Below are positions 43,518 to 51,639 of a DNA stretch of 64,000 bases, piece after piece. Location: the NCBI RefSeq assembly GCF_014196515.1, contig NZ_JACIDV010000003.1, forward strand, positions 248,001 to 312,000, in the 5' to 3' direction. A program made the translations under genes and the position numbers. The notes beneath the pieces were generated by a model, which made no database searches, had not been told where the DNA came from, and saw only the letters and a program-made list of their open reading frames with translations. Within the stretch, counting starts at the first letter, position 1, and each line of letters opens with the position of its first letter. Source of the stretch: Rhizobium skierniewicense (GTDB taxonomy: Bacteria; Pseudomonadota; Alphaproteobacteria; Rhizobiales; Rhizobiaceae).

Positions 43518-44554
43518 AGCGAGCCTCCGCTCCGGTTGACGCGTATGATCAAGAAAATCAGATAGGGTGCGCCGAGCGCTCCGGTGATCACCCCCACCGG
43601 ATAGCGACTTGGCAGCAGGAACTGCCCAGCGTAATCCCCTGCAAGCACCAACACGGCTCCGATCAAGCCTGCGGGAACGAGCACTGAGCCATGAGGGCCG
43701 ACGATGCGCTGCGCAATCGGACCTGAAAGAAATGCCACGAAGGCAATTGGCCCCGTGATGGCCGTTGCGCAGGCAATCATGCCGACGGACGCGATGATGA
43801 CGATGACGCGGGTAACGCCGACGCGCACGCCCAATGCGGCGGCCGTGTCATCCCCCAACCTCAGCGCCTGAAGATCGCGCTGGCGGCCAAGGAGCAGTGT
43901 CGCGAAGACAAAAAGCCCCAGCAGAAGCGGCAGGACCTGCGAGAGCTGCGCGCCGTTGACGCTGCCCGTCAGCCATCGCATGGCTTCCTGCAGGTTCCAG
44001 GCCGGGGCGGTCGAAAGAATATAGGCGATCATGCTCTCCAGCATGGCAGAGACACCAATGCCGACAAGGATGAGCCGCGTTCCGGCAACACCGTTTCGAG
44101 ACGACAGGCCATAAACTGACAAGGCGACGCCAAGGCCTGCCACCACGGCAAAGACCGAAACGATGGGACCTTTCAGCGACAGGATGACGATTGCAAAGAC
44201 CGCTGCCGCGCTCGCACCGGAACTGATGCCGATAATATCGGGGCTTGCGAGAGGATTGCGCAGCATGATCTGGAAAGCCACGCCGCCGAGCCCGAAGCTG
44301 AGGCCCGCCAGAACGGACATCAAAGCGCGCGGCAATCGCAACTGTCCGACCGTAAAGCTTGCGCCAGCGACGTCCTCGCCCAGCAACACGCGCATGACAT
44401 CTGCTGGCGACGTAAAGGATTGACCGAGCACAAGAGTGAGCACGAAGAGCGCAAACAGGAGGACGATGAGGGCAGTCATGACCCGCAGATGTCTGCGCGC
44501 ATGTTTCGCGCGGCTTTCGGTGATGGAACGAATGATCGAAGGCAGCATCGTCAT
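43514..44554 (-). CDS. Iron-siderophore ABC transporter permease (FepG-like)
   Basis: The start is placed at the ATG at 44554, which overlaps the upstream permease stop (ATGA); a longer frame to 44587 is a shadow extension. The 346-residue protein has about nine membrane helices and family segments LRLPRALMSVLAGLSFGLGGVAFQIMLRNPLASPDIIGISSGAS and, late, AITGPIAFVAFLSGPIAQRIVG. These are landmarks of FecCD-type permeases, including the Gly-rich loop that contacts the ATPase. It forms the inner-membrane channel with the other permease. The substrate is probably a ferric siderophore. Confidence 0.93.
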   Translation of the reverse strand: MTMLPSIIRSITESRAKHARRHLRVMTALIVLLFALFVLTLVLGQSFTSPADVMRVLLGEDVAGASFTVGQLRLPRALMSVLAGLSFGLGGVAFQIMLRNPLASPDIIGISSGASAAAVFAIVILSLKGPIVSVFAVVAGLGVALSVYGLSSRNGVAGTRLILVGIGVSAMLESMIAYILSTAPAWNLQEAMRWLTGSVNGAQLSQVLPLLLGLFVFATLLLGRQRDLQALRLGDDTAAALGVRVGVTRVIVIIASVGMIACATAITGPIAFVAFLSGPIAQRIVGPHGSVLVPAGLIGAVLVLAGDYAGQFLLPSRYPVGVITGALGAPYLIFLIIRVNRSGGSL

Positions 44555-45594
44555 AGTTCGCGCACCCGCTGGCGCCTGACGACCCAAATGAAAAACGGCG
44601 CACCGATCAGCGCAGTTACAATGCCCACGTCGAGCTCAGCCGGGCGCGCGATGATGCGCCCGGTAATGTCTGCAGCCAGCAACAGGCTGGCTCCCCCCAG
44701 TGCAGAAAACGGTAGGAGCCAGCGGTGATCGACCCCGACCAGCAGCCGACAGAGATGCGGCACGACAAGCCCCAGAAAGCCGATGGGTCCACAAACCGCC
44801 GTGGTCGCGCCGCAGAGGAGGATCGCACCAAGTGCCGAAAAGGCGCGGGCAACTGCCACACGCTCACCAAGGCCTGCCGCCAGTTCATCCCCCAGTGCCA
44901 GCAAATTGAGCCTTCGTGCCGAAAGCATGCTGATGAGAAAGCCGATGGCGAGAAACGGCAGGACTTGCGAAATGCGATCAAAGGTCGCGCCGCCAACGCC
45001 GCCAATCTGCCAGGACCGAATACCCCCCGCAATGTCATTCCTAGGCAAGACGACAGCAATGACCAACGACGAAAATGCGACGGAGGTTGCAGCGCCTGCC
45101 AGCGCCAGCTTGAGAGGCGTGGCACCTCCACGGCCCAGTGAACCGATTGTGTAAACGAACACGGCAGAACACCCCGCACCCGCGATTGCCGTCCAGATAA
45201 AGGCATTGGCCGAGGCAATGTTGAACCACGCAATGGCACATACCACCGCCAGCGAAGCACCCATATTGACGCCGAGTATCCCGGGGTCTGCCAAGGGATT
45301 GCGCGTGACACCCTGCATGATGGCGCCGGACAGACCCAGTGCCGCACCTGCAATCAATGCCAGCAGGGTCCGGGGTATGCGAACGAGAACGGCAGCCTGA
45401 CCGATATTGTCGCTATGTCCGCCGAAAGCCGCGAGGATATCGGTCCACGCGACCTCTCTCGTGCCGATGGCGACGGAAAGCGTGCACAACAACGCCAGGA
45501 TCGCCATCACGACGACGAGCCAGAGCGAACGGCTCGTGTTGGAACGCCCCATAACACCGATCGGCGCATTGTGCTTGAAGCGTCGAAACGTCAT
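44551..45594 (-). CDS. Iron-siderophore ABC transporter permease (FepD-like)
   Basis: The start is placed at the ATG at 45594 (MTFRRFKHN), sharing one base with the stop of the binding-protein gene in TAATG; the frame could extend to 45660 but only inside that gene. The 347-residue FecCD-family permease has VRIPRTLLALIAGAALGLSGAIMQGVTRNPLADPGILGVNMGAS and AVCGPIGFLGLVVPHLCRLLVG. It pairs with the downstream permease. Coupled starts and stops through this operon suggest balanced production. Confidence 0.93.
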   Translation of the reverse strand: MTFRRFKHNAPIGVMGRSNTSRSLWLVVVMAILALLCTLSVAIGTREVAWTDILAAFGGHSDNIGQAAVLVRIPRTLLALIAGAALGLSGAIMQGVTRNPLADPGILGVNMGASLAVVCAIAWFNIASANAFIWTAIAGAGCSAVFVYTIGSLGRGGATPLKLALAGAATSVAFSSLVIAVVLPRNDIAGGIRSWQIGGVGGATFDRISQVLPFLAIGFLISMLSARRLNLLALGDELAAGLGERVAVARAFSALGAILLCGATTAVCGPIGFLGLVVPHLCRLLVGVDHRWLLPFSALGGASLLLAADITGRIIARPAELDVGIVTALIGAPFFIWVVRRQRVREL

Positions 45595-46601
45595 TATTGC
45601 CGTCCAGTCGACTTTTCTGCTGCGGCGGCCAGCAAAGCTACATAATCTTTCAAGACCCACGAGATGGACAGAGGTGTGGGGTTCGCCGCCGTGCCGAGAG
45701 GGTTTCGTCCCAGCATGACGGTGGATTTGTGAAGAACCGCAGGCATTTTTGACAGGAGCGGGTCGGCCTCCACCGCGTCAAGCAATGGCTGCCCGCCATA
45801 GGTCACGATGATGTCGACATCGTCAAAGGCATCAACGCGCTCGGCACTCAGGCTGGACGCGAATTGTCCAGGCTTTGAAGCCTCTCTGACGCTTTTTGGT
45901 GATGTCAGACCGAGGTCCGCAAAGAATTTCACGCGCGTATCGTTTGCGGTGTAGAAATTGATGGTGCTGAGGTTTGTGGCGTCCAGATGCGTCACAAACA
46001 TGGCCGATTTGCCTTTTAGTTGCGGATAGCCGGCGACCGCTTGAGCAATCTCACCTTCGGTGCGTTCGATCAACGCCTCGCCCTCTGCGGCCATGCCGAG
46101 ACCTGCGCTGTTGAAGCGGATCGTCTCGCGCCAGTCTGTGGCCCAGGACGATTGCGGGTAGGCTATCACAGGTGCGATTTGGCTCAGCGTATCGTAATCC
46201 GCTTGGCTCAGACCGGAATAGGCAGCCAGGATGACGTCCGGTTTTGTAGAGGCGACAGCTTCGAAATCGATGCCGTCTCCCTCATCAAACAGGACAGGCG
46301 TCTGGGCACCCAATGCTTTTAGCCTTTCTGCCACCCAGGGCAACAGGCCATCCCCGTCATCGTCACCGAAATTTGCCGCAGCAAAACCAACCGGCACGAT
46401 GCCGAGAGCCAGGGGCACTTCATGATTGGCCCAGGCGACCGTCGCAATACGTTCAGGCTTCTTGTCAATCGTGGTCGTCCCCAATGCGTGCTTGATGACG
46501 AGGGGATAGACCGTTGCGTCCACAGTCTGTGCTCCTGATGCGGTGGCGAAAGACATGATGATGGCAATGATGGGCGCGAAAGCGCGGGTAACGCGCAGCA
46601 T
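45594..46601 (-). CDS. Iron-siderophore periplasmic binding protein (FepB/FatB-like)
   Basis: This 335-residue protein has a signal peptide (RAFAPIIAIIMSFATASGA) and a TroA/FepB-like binding fold: RIATVAWANHEVPLALGIVPVGFAA, then LFDEGDGIDFEAVASTKPDVILAAYSGLSQADYDTLSQIAPVIAY. The two lobes are joined by a long helix near residues 150-175. There is no lipobox, so it is soluble in the periplasm. It is the first gene of the operon and lies 26 bases after an IRO-box, so it should be induced when iron is scarce. It most resembles catecholate and hydroxamate siderophore binders; the ligand is unknown. Confidence 0.92.
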   Translation of the reverse strand: MLRVTRAFAPIIAIIMSFATASGAQTVDATVYPLVIKHALGTTTIDKKPERIATVAWANHEVPLALGIVPVGFAAANFGDDDGDGLLPWVAERLKALGAQTPVLFDEGDGIDFEAVASTKPDVILAAYSGLSQADYDTLSQIAPVIAYPQSSWATDWRETIRFNSAGLGMAAEGEALIERTEGEIAQAVAGYPQLKGKSAMFVTHLDATNLSTINFYTANDTRVKFFADLGLTSPKSVREASKPGQFASSLSAERVDAFDDVDIIVTYGGQPLLDAVEADPLLSKMPAVLHKSTVMLGRNPLGTAANPTPLSISWVLKDYVALLAAAAEKSTGRQ

Positions 46602-46626
46602 GGGCGATACTCTCCGAAATTAAAGT

Positions 46627-46641
46627 TGAGTTCGTTTCTCA
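46627..46641. promoter_or_regulatory. IRO-box, candidate RirA operator
   Basis: TGA-GTTCGTTTC-TCA fits the rhizobial iron-responsive operator TGA-N9-TCA exactly, and the arms extend to TGAG/CTCA. It lies 26 bases before the binding-protein start and about 190 bases before the divergent receptor start. RirA is the usual iron repressor of Rhizobiaceae; that it acts here is inferred. Confidence 0.65.
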
Positions 46642-46832
46642 GCTTCATAGTCTCCGGTCAAGGTTGATGTGGTGGTGACGCAACAGGCAGCGAGGAAGTT
46701 TCCGTGGTTTTTTCCAAAACCGTGGAATTGTACAATACCGGATAAACTCTCTCAAGTTATTCCCCTTGCCATGGAGCTCCGGTGTTCTGCCGAGATTGCC
46801 AGCGACAGCAACACCACTTCTGGAATTTGATC

Positions 46833-48953
46833 ATGAAGACTGAGACAAAAAGCGGGAACTTGGGCCAGCAATGGCATCGCTATTACAACGCGATCCTGTT
46901 GGGATGCACGGCACTTGCCGCATTTTCTCCGACGCGGCTCATCGCGCAGGACGCGGGCGCTTCAGGCGCCACGGTTCTTGAAACAATCGTTGTGGATGGA
47001 TCAGGTGGCGACGACAACGAAAAATCAATCATAGCCAGACGCACGACGGGCGCTGGGAAGATGCCAAGCGAAGTCCTGACAACACCGGCTTCGGTCTCCG
47101 TCATCACGGCAAAGGAAATCAAAGAGCGCGCCGCGACCAGCGTCGAGCAGGTTGTACAGTACACAGCCGGCGTGGTCACTGATTTCTATGGTTCGGATGA
47201 TCGTTGGGATTTTTTCGATATCCGCGGTTTTACGCCCTATACCTATCGTGATGGACTGGCCATTGGCAGGACGTTCGGTGGCGTTCGCGAAGAACCCTAT
47301 GCTTTCGAGCGTATCGAAGTTCTCAAGGGGACAAGTTCGAGCAGCTTCGGATCGGCCGAACCTGGTGGTGCGGTAAATTATGTCACCAAATTGCCGAAAA
47401 GCGATCGTTTCGGCGAGGCTTACGTAACTGGTGGTTCGTTTGACCACAAGGAACTTGGGTTGGATTTTGGCGACAACATCACGCAAGACGATACGCTTTC
47501 CTATCGCTTGACGGGCAAGTTCCAGAACGCGGATGCCGAGTACGACTATTCGAAGGATAACGAGAAATTCCTCATGGGCGGACTGACATGGCGTCCCACG
47601 GACGTAACGAACTTGTCTTTTGTCTTCGATCACCTGAACAAGGATGGCGTACCGGGCAGCGGCGGCCATCCTTTTGGTTCGGATTTCGACAGAAGCAAAT
47701 TCTTCGGTGAGCCGGACTATTATTTCAACAACACCAACCGCAACACATACAGTCTGATGTTCGATCATGACTTTGGAGATGGTCTGAGCTTTGGCTCAAA
47801 GGCGCGATATAGCAAGACGAATACAGGATTTGGGAGTGCATATCTGCAGAACCCGACAGCCGGATTTCCAAACCTGACGGATCGTTACTTTTTTGGTAGC
47901 GACAAATCCTCCGAACAGTTCGTCATCGACGCCAACCTTGTCTATGAGCGGACCTTCGACGACATCGAGAGCCGCACGCTTCTTGGCGTCGAATACAATA
48001 ATTTCAAATCCGAAGAGGCCAGTCTGTATGTGCCCAACGGACCGCCACCGATTGATTCTGCAAATCCGGTCTATACAGGTGGCCCGAACGTCGGGCTCAC
48101 ACCTGGAAATGGAAACGATCAGACAACCAAGGCAATCTATCTTCAGCAGGATGTCACTTACCAGGACAGGTTGACGGTTAGCCTCGGTCTGCGAAACGAT
48201 TGGCTTGATCTCAGCCAGACCACTTTATCGTCTGGTGCTTCGACGTCGGATGACCATAGCGAACTCAGCAAAAAGCTAGGCATTAGCTATAAAATTACAG
48301 AGGAATTTGCGGCCTTTGCAAGCTACGCCGAGTCGGCAGCCGCCCCGGGCGTCGGGACAGAGCCAACGACCGGCAAGCAATATGAAGTTGGCATAAAGTA
48401 TCAGCCGGAGGCTTTTCCCGCTCTTTTCACCGCCTCGCTCTATGATCTGACAAAGGGAAATATTACGGTCTATGACAGCGTGACGTATCTGCCGGATTCC
48501 GTCGAAAAGGTTCGCCACCGCGGGATTGAACTTGAAGCCAAAGCCGAGCTGACGAACAGCATCAATCTGATCGCGGCCTACAGCTATATCGACTCCAAGA
48601 TCGAAGAGCCGGGCGGCGCGAATGACGGCAACCGCCTTATGCGCGTCCCCAAGCATGTCGCATCAATTTGGACAACCTATACACTGGAAGGTGAGGGCGC
48701 ACGCGGCGATACGACCTTTGGCGTTGGGGCCCGGTATTCCGATAGCTACTTCACGAACATCCAGAACACGATAGCGTCTGAAAGTGCGATCGTGTTCGAT
48801 GCCGCCCTTACTTACAAGATCAAGGAAAATACGACGCTGCAGCTGAATGCCAGCAACATTTTTGACGAAAAACATGTCGCAAGCCAGGACAGCGGTGGGA
48901 TTTATTACAATCCAGGCCGCGCGATTTACGCAACGCTTCGTCAGACTTGGTAG
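46833..48953 (+). CDS. TonB-dependent siderophore receptor
   Basis: The start is placed at the ATG at 46833, giving a plausible signal peptide (YYNAILLGCTALAAFSPTRLIA) and 706 residues; the frame opens 17 codons earlier. After a TonB box-like stretch (ETIVVDG), the plug domain reads TPASVSVITAKEIKERAATSVEQVVQYTAGVV and ERIEVLKGTSSSSFGSAEPGGAVNYVTKLP, the signature of the ferrichrome-type siderophore receptor family. The 22-strand barrel ends in ...YATLRQTW. There is no N-terminal signalling (STN) extension, so no sigma/anti-sigma control is expected. It is divergent from the siderophore ABC operon and should deliver the ferric complex to it. Confidence 0.94.
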   Translation: MKTETKSGNLGQQWHRYYNAILLGCTALAAFSPTRLIAQDAGASGATVLETIVVDGSGGDDNEKSIIARRTTGAGKMPSEVLTTPASVSVITAKEIKERAATSVEQVVQYTAGVVTDFYGSDDRWDFFDIRGFTPYTYRDGLAIGRTFGGVREEPYAFERIEVLKGTSSSSFGSAEPGGAVNYVTKLPKSDRFGEAYVTGGSFDHKELGLDFGDNITQDDTLSYRLTGKFQNADAEYDYSKDNEKFLMGGLTWRPTDVTNLSFVFDHLNKDGVPGSGGHPFGSDFDRSKFFGEPDYYFNNTNRNTYSLMFDHDFGDGLSFGSKARYSKTNTGFGSAYLQNPTAGFPNLTDRYFFGSDKSSEQFVIDANLVYERTFDDIESRTLLGVEYNNFKSEEASLYVPNGPPPIDSANPVYTGGPNVGLTPGNGNDQTTKAIYLQQDVTYQDRLTVSLGLRNDWLDLSQTTLSSGASTSDDHSELSKKLGISYKITEEFAAFASYAESAAAPGVGTEPTTGKQYEVGIKYQPEAFPALFTASLYDLTKGNITVYDSVTYLPDSVEKVRHRGIELEAKAELTNSINLIAAYSYIDSKIEEPGGANDGNRLMRVPKHVASIWTTYTLEGEGARGDTTFGVGARYSDSYFTNIQNTIASESAIVFDAALTYKIKENTTLQLNASNIFDEKHVASQDSGGIYYNPGRAIYATLRQTW

Positions 48954-48960
48954 CGTTCCT

Positions 48961-49027
48961 AGAGCGGTTCCATTTAACAAGGAAACGCTCTAGATTAGAA
49001 CGCTGCGATTGAACAAGAAAACGCTCC
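48961..49027. repeat. Palindromic intergenic repeat, copies 2 and 3
   Basis: AGAGCGGTTCC (48961-48971) and GGAAACGCTCT (48981-48991) repeat the element at 299-329 with the same loop ATTTAACAA. A degenerate second unit follows at about 48996-49027 (AGAACGCTGCGATTGAACAAG and AAAACGCTC). They lie just after the receptor stop and may help end its transcript. Two adjacent units suggest a mobile or mosaic element. Confidence 0.6.
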
Positions 49028-49231
49028 AAGGCTAAAACCGCTACCATGAGTTGGTGGCGGTTTCCTGCGTATCACAAAACTGTTTTGAAATCAGCCGCAC
49101 AGCGAAGGGGGCGCGGTAGACCCCACAAGTTCGTTATCGTCGCTGTCGCAAGAAGGTTGGTAACCAACACATACGCGGTCTTTAAAAGCGGCTCCACATG
49201 GAGCCATCAAAGCCAGATTTAAACACAGTTG

Positions 49232-50446
49232 CTAGGTCTGTAAATCGATTCGAAACACCAGGTTCTTATCGACCGAGAACATTTGTCGATGCAGCATTGA
49301 CGCACCTCCGAGAGCCGGTCCCTCTAACCCTGTACGCGACAGATTTACAATTGGCAGCGGATGATCGTCCAGCAAATTGCCCCTGATGTTCAGTTGCGTA
49401 TGTTCGACGCACAGGTGGTAAAGTGCAGCCACGCGCCCGCCCAGAACAATTCGTGACGGATTGAAAATACTGCTGATGAGCGCTAATCCGCGCCCGAGAT
49501 AGAACGACCAGTCTTTGATCGTTTTGAGTGCAGCCGGTTCCGCATTTTGTGCAGCTTTCATGAGCGCGTCAACGGTCTTGCAGGTTCCTCCATAATGGCG
49601 ATGGCGCGCAAGAACGGCATCGTGGCCGACAAAACTTTCGAATGACCCGCTGGGTGTGGCGAGTTCGACGAAGCCTTGTTCTCCAAGAATGATGTGGCCG
49701 AATTCGCCTGCATAGCCATCGTGACCACGGAGCAATTGGCCAGAGGTCACGACAGCCCCACCCACGCCTGCGTCAAGAAGGATATAAATACTGGTATCGT
49801 TCTGGTCGATCTGAGATCTGTATCCGTCGGCAAGTGCGAAAGCATTGGCGTCATTTTCGGCAACGACAACAGGCATTTCCGGCAAGAGGGCAGACATTCG
49901 CTCCAACAGTGGAACGCGCCTCCACCCCAGGAAGGGTGCACGCAAAACCGTGCCTGACCTGTCGATGACGCCCGGCACGATCACGCTTAAACCGCGCAGA
50001 ATGTAGCCTGGTCCGATACTCCGCACCACTTTGCTGACGCAACGAGCGAGTTGGCTGGTGAGCTTTTCAAAGTCTTTCCTGTCGGTTTCAAATTGGAAAT
50101 TACGATTGGCAATAATCGATCCGGCAAAATCAAGTGCGATGATCGTGATATGCCCGACCCCAATATCCGCTCCCAGGAAAAGACCGTGTTTCGGGTTGAG
50201 GCGCAGAAACGTGCCAGGTCTTCCGGTGCCAGCCCCCTTATCTTCACCCGAGGTATCCTCTAGCAGCAGACCTTCATCAGCCAGTCCCGCGACAAGACTG
50301 CTGGCCGTCGATCTTGTCAGACCGAGTTCACGGGCGATATTTGCCCGGCTGACCTTTCCCGCGCGGAAAACGACCTCCAGAACCCGTATTTCGTTGATGT
50401 GCCTTACGGCGCGTGGCATGGACATCGATTTTCTGGCCTTTGGCAT
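49232..50446 (-). CDS. ROK-family transcriptional repressor
   Basis: The start is placed at the ATG at 50446, two bases after the lrgB stop; a longer frame overlaps lrgB. The 404-residue protein has a MarR-like winged helix (ARELGLTRSTASSLVAGLADEGLL) and a ROK sugar-kinase-like domain (LGADIGVGHITIIALDFAG, then ILLDAGVGGAVV). The usual ROK zinc motif CxCGxxGC is absent: the position reads GEQGFVELATPSG, so the zinc site seems lost. The family includes XylR- and NagC-like repressors that release DNA on binding sugar. Its position beside sugar operon 2, across a shared intergenic operator, makes it the likely repressor of that operon. Confidence 0.88.
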   Translation of the reverse strand: MPKARKSMSMPRAVRHINEIRVLEVVFRAGKVSRANIARELGLTRSTASSLVAGLADEGLLLEDTSGEDKGAGTGRPGTFLRLNPKHGLFLGADIGVGHITIIALDFAGSIIANRNFQFETDRKDFEKLTSQLARCVSKVVRSIGPGYILRGLSVIVPGVIDRSGTVLRAPFLGWRRVPLLERMSALLPEMPVVVAENDANAFALADGYRSQIDQNDTSIYILLDAGVGGAVVTSGQLLRGHDGYAGEFGHIILGEQGFVELATPSGSFESFVGHDAVLARHRHYGGTCKTVDALMKAAQNAEPAALKTIKDWSFYLGRGLALISSIFNPSRIVLGGRVAALYHLCVEHTQLNIRGNLLDDHPLPIVNLSRTGLEGPALGGASMLHRQMFSVDKNLVFRIDLQT

Positions 50447-50447
50447 T

Positions 50448-51146
50448 CTAAAGTAAAAGAGGGACAATCAGGGACGTCAGGATCGCATTCAGGCCCATGG
50501 CAATACCGGAAAAAAGTCCTGCGACCGGATCAACGGAGTAAGCGCGTGCCGTGCCGATACCGTGGGATGAAAGTCCTACCGCAAATCCCCTCGCGCTATA
50601 ATCACGGATTTTCAAGGCATTCATCAGTGGAGTGACGATGATTGCGCCGCAAATTCCGGTCATAATAACGACAGCCGCCGTTAATGCAGGGTCTCCGTTC
50701 GATCCTTCCGAGATAGCCATTGCTACTGCGGCAGTCGTGGATTTCGGTGCCAGTGACGCAACTACTGTCTGATCGAAATCGAAGAGCTGAGACAGGAAAA
50801 TCGTCGAACTCACCGCAGTTACACTGCCGACAAGCGATGCACACAGGATAGGAAACAGGTTCGCTTTTACGAGCGAGATCTGCCGGTAGAGCGGAATACC
50901 GAGTGCGACCGTGGCCGGCCCCAAAAGGAAGTGTATGAATTGCGCGCCTTCGAAATACGTCGTGTAATCGATGCTTGCAAGTTGCAGGATTCCCACCATG
51001 AGGCAGACGCTCATCATGACGGGGTTCATGAAAGGATTAGCCGGACGCAGATCGCACACACGCAGTGAAATCTGCCATATTGCCAGAGTTCCCACCAGCC
51101 AGAGAAGCGATGAGGTCGACAGATAGACCCACAGGCCGTCAGTCAT
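50448..51146 (-). CDS. lrgB: LrgB/CidB-family membrane protein
   Basis: This 232-residue protein has seven or so membrane helices and the LrgB landmarks NPFMNPVMMSVCLMVGILQLA, FLLGPATVALGIPLYRQI, and SLAPKSTTAAVAMAISEGSNGDPALTAAVVIMTGICGAI, then GLSSHGIGTARAYSVDPVAG near the C-terminus. LrgAB/CidAB systems were named for murein hydrolase control; related pairs move pyruvate or glycolate. The ATG overlaps the lrgA end by eight bases. The ROK repressor gene follows two bases after the stop, so all three probably share an mRNA. Confidence 0.9.
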   Translation of the reverse strand: MTDGLWVYLSTSSLLWLVGTLAIWQISLRVCDLRPANPFMNPVMMSVCLMVGILQLASIDYTTYFEGAQFIHFLLGPATVALGIPLYRQISLVKANLFPILCASLVGSVTAVSSTIFLSQLFDFDQTVVASLAPKSTTAAVAMAISEGSNGDPALTAAVVIMTGICGAIIVTPLMNALKIRDYSARGFAVGLSSHGIGTARAYSVDPVAGLFSGIAMGLNAILTSLIVPLLL

Positions 51147-51513
51147 GTCTCTCTCCTCCCGTGAGGCGCTTTACCGATATGAAAACGAAAACGGTCACCA
51201 GAAGAGTTAAGACCGTGGAGATGAAGACGATCATCAGCAGCGCGATGCCTCTGTTCGCGAGAAGGTCTAAATGCTGAATGATACCCACTCCCGCCGGCAC
51301 AAACAGAATTCCAAGATTGGCCAGCAATGCCTTCGACGCGTTGACGGCGTTGTTTTCCAGGTCCGGGAGCCAATTGCGCGCCGTCAGTCCTTTTAGAAAA
51401 ACCGCAATCAAAGCCATTCCGATAACGGGACCCGGAACGACGTTGCCCGAAAAATAAGCGATAATCTCGCCAATCAGTTGAAAAAGCAGAATGGTCGTTA
51501 TTCCCGTCAGCAT
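51139..51513 (-). CDS. lrgA: LrgA/CidA-family membrane protein
   Basis: This 124-residue protein has four membrane helices. The first part, LLFQLIGEIIAYFSGNVVPGPVIGMALIAVFL, carries the LrgA/CidA family pattern (holin-like fold, P-G-P-V-I-G-M). It is the partner of LrgB. It begins the operon, is divergent from sugar operon 2, and shares with it the short intergenic region that holds an inverted repeat. Co-regulation with a sugar transporter suggests a metabolite-transport role, such as release of pyruvate during sugar overflow, rather than lysis; this is inference. Confidence 0.9.
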   Translation of the reverse strand: MLTGITTILLFQLIGEIIAYFSGNVVPGPVIGMALIAVFLKGLTARNWLPDLENNAVNASKALLANLGILFVPAGVGIIQHLDLLANRGIALLMIVFISTVLTLLVTVFVFISVKRLTGGERHD

Positions 51514-51559
51514 CGTCTAGCTCCAACAATATGTATGTTGACACTAAACGATCAATATG

Positions 51560-51580
51560 TTTGTTTTCAACCCAAACAAA
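51560..51580. promoter_or_regulatory. Candidate ROK repressor operator
   Basis: TTTGTTT and AAACAAA form a perfect inverted repeat with a seven-base spacer in the 126-base gap between lrgA and the binding-protein gene of sugar operon 2. A further half-site-like GTTTGTTTT recurs at 51594-51602. The ROK repressor is the nearest regulator and the natural candidate to bind here. Binding is inferred. Confidence 0.5.
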
Positions 51581-51639
51581 CGGGAGGAGCATCGTTTGTT
51601 TTGGAGGGACGGCATCGGGCCGGTCTGTGGGAGGATAAT

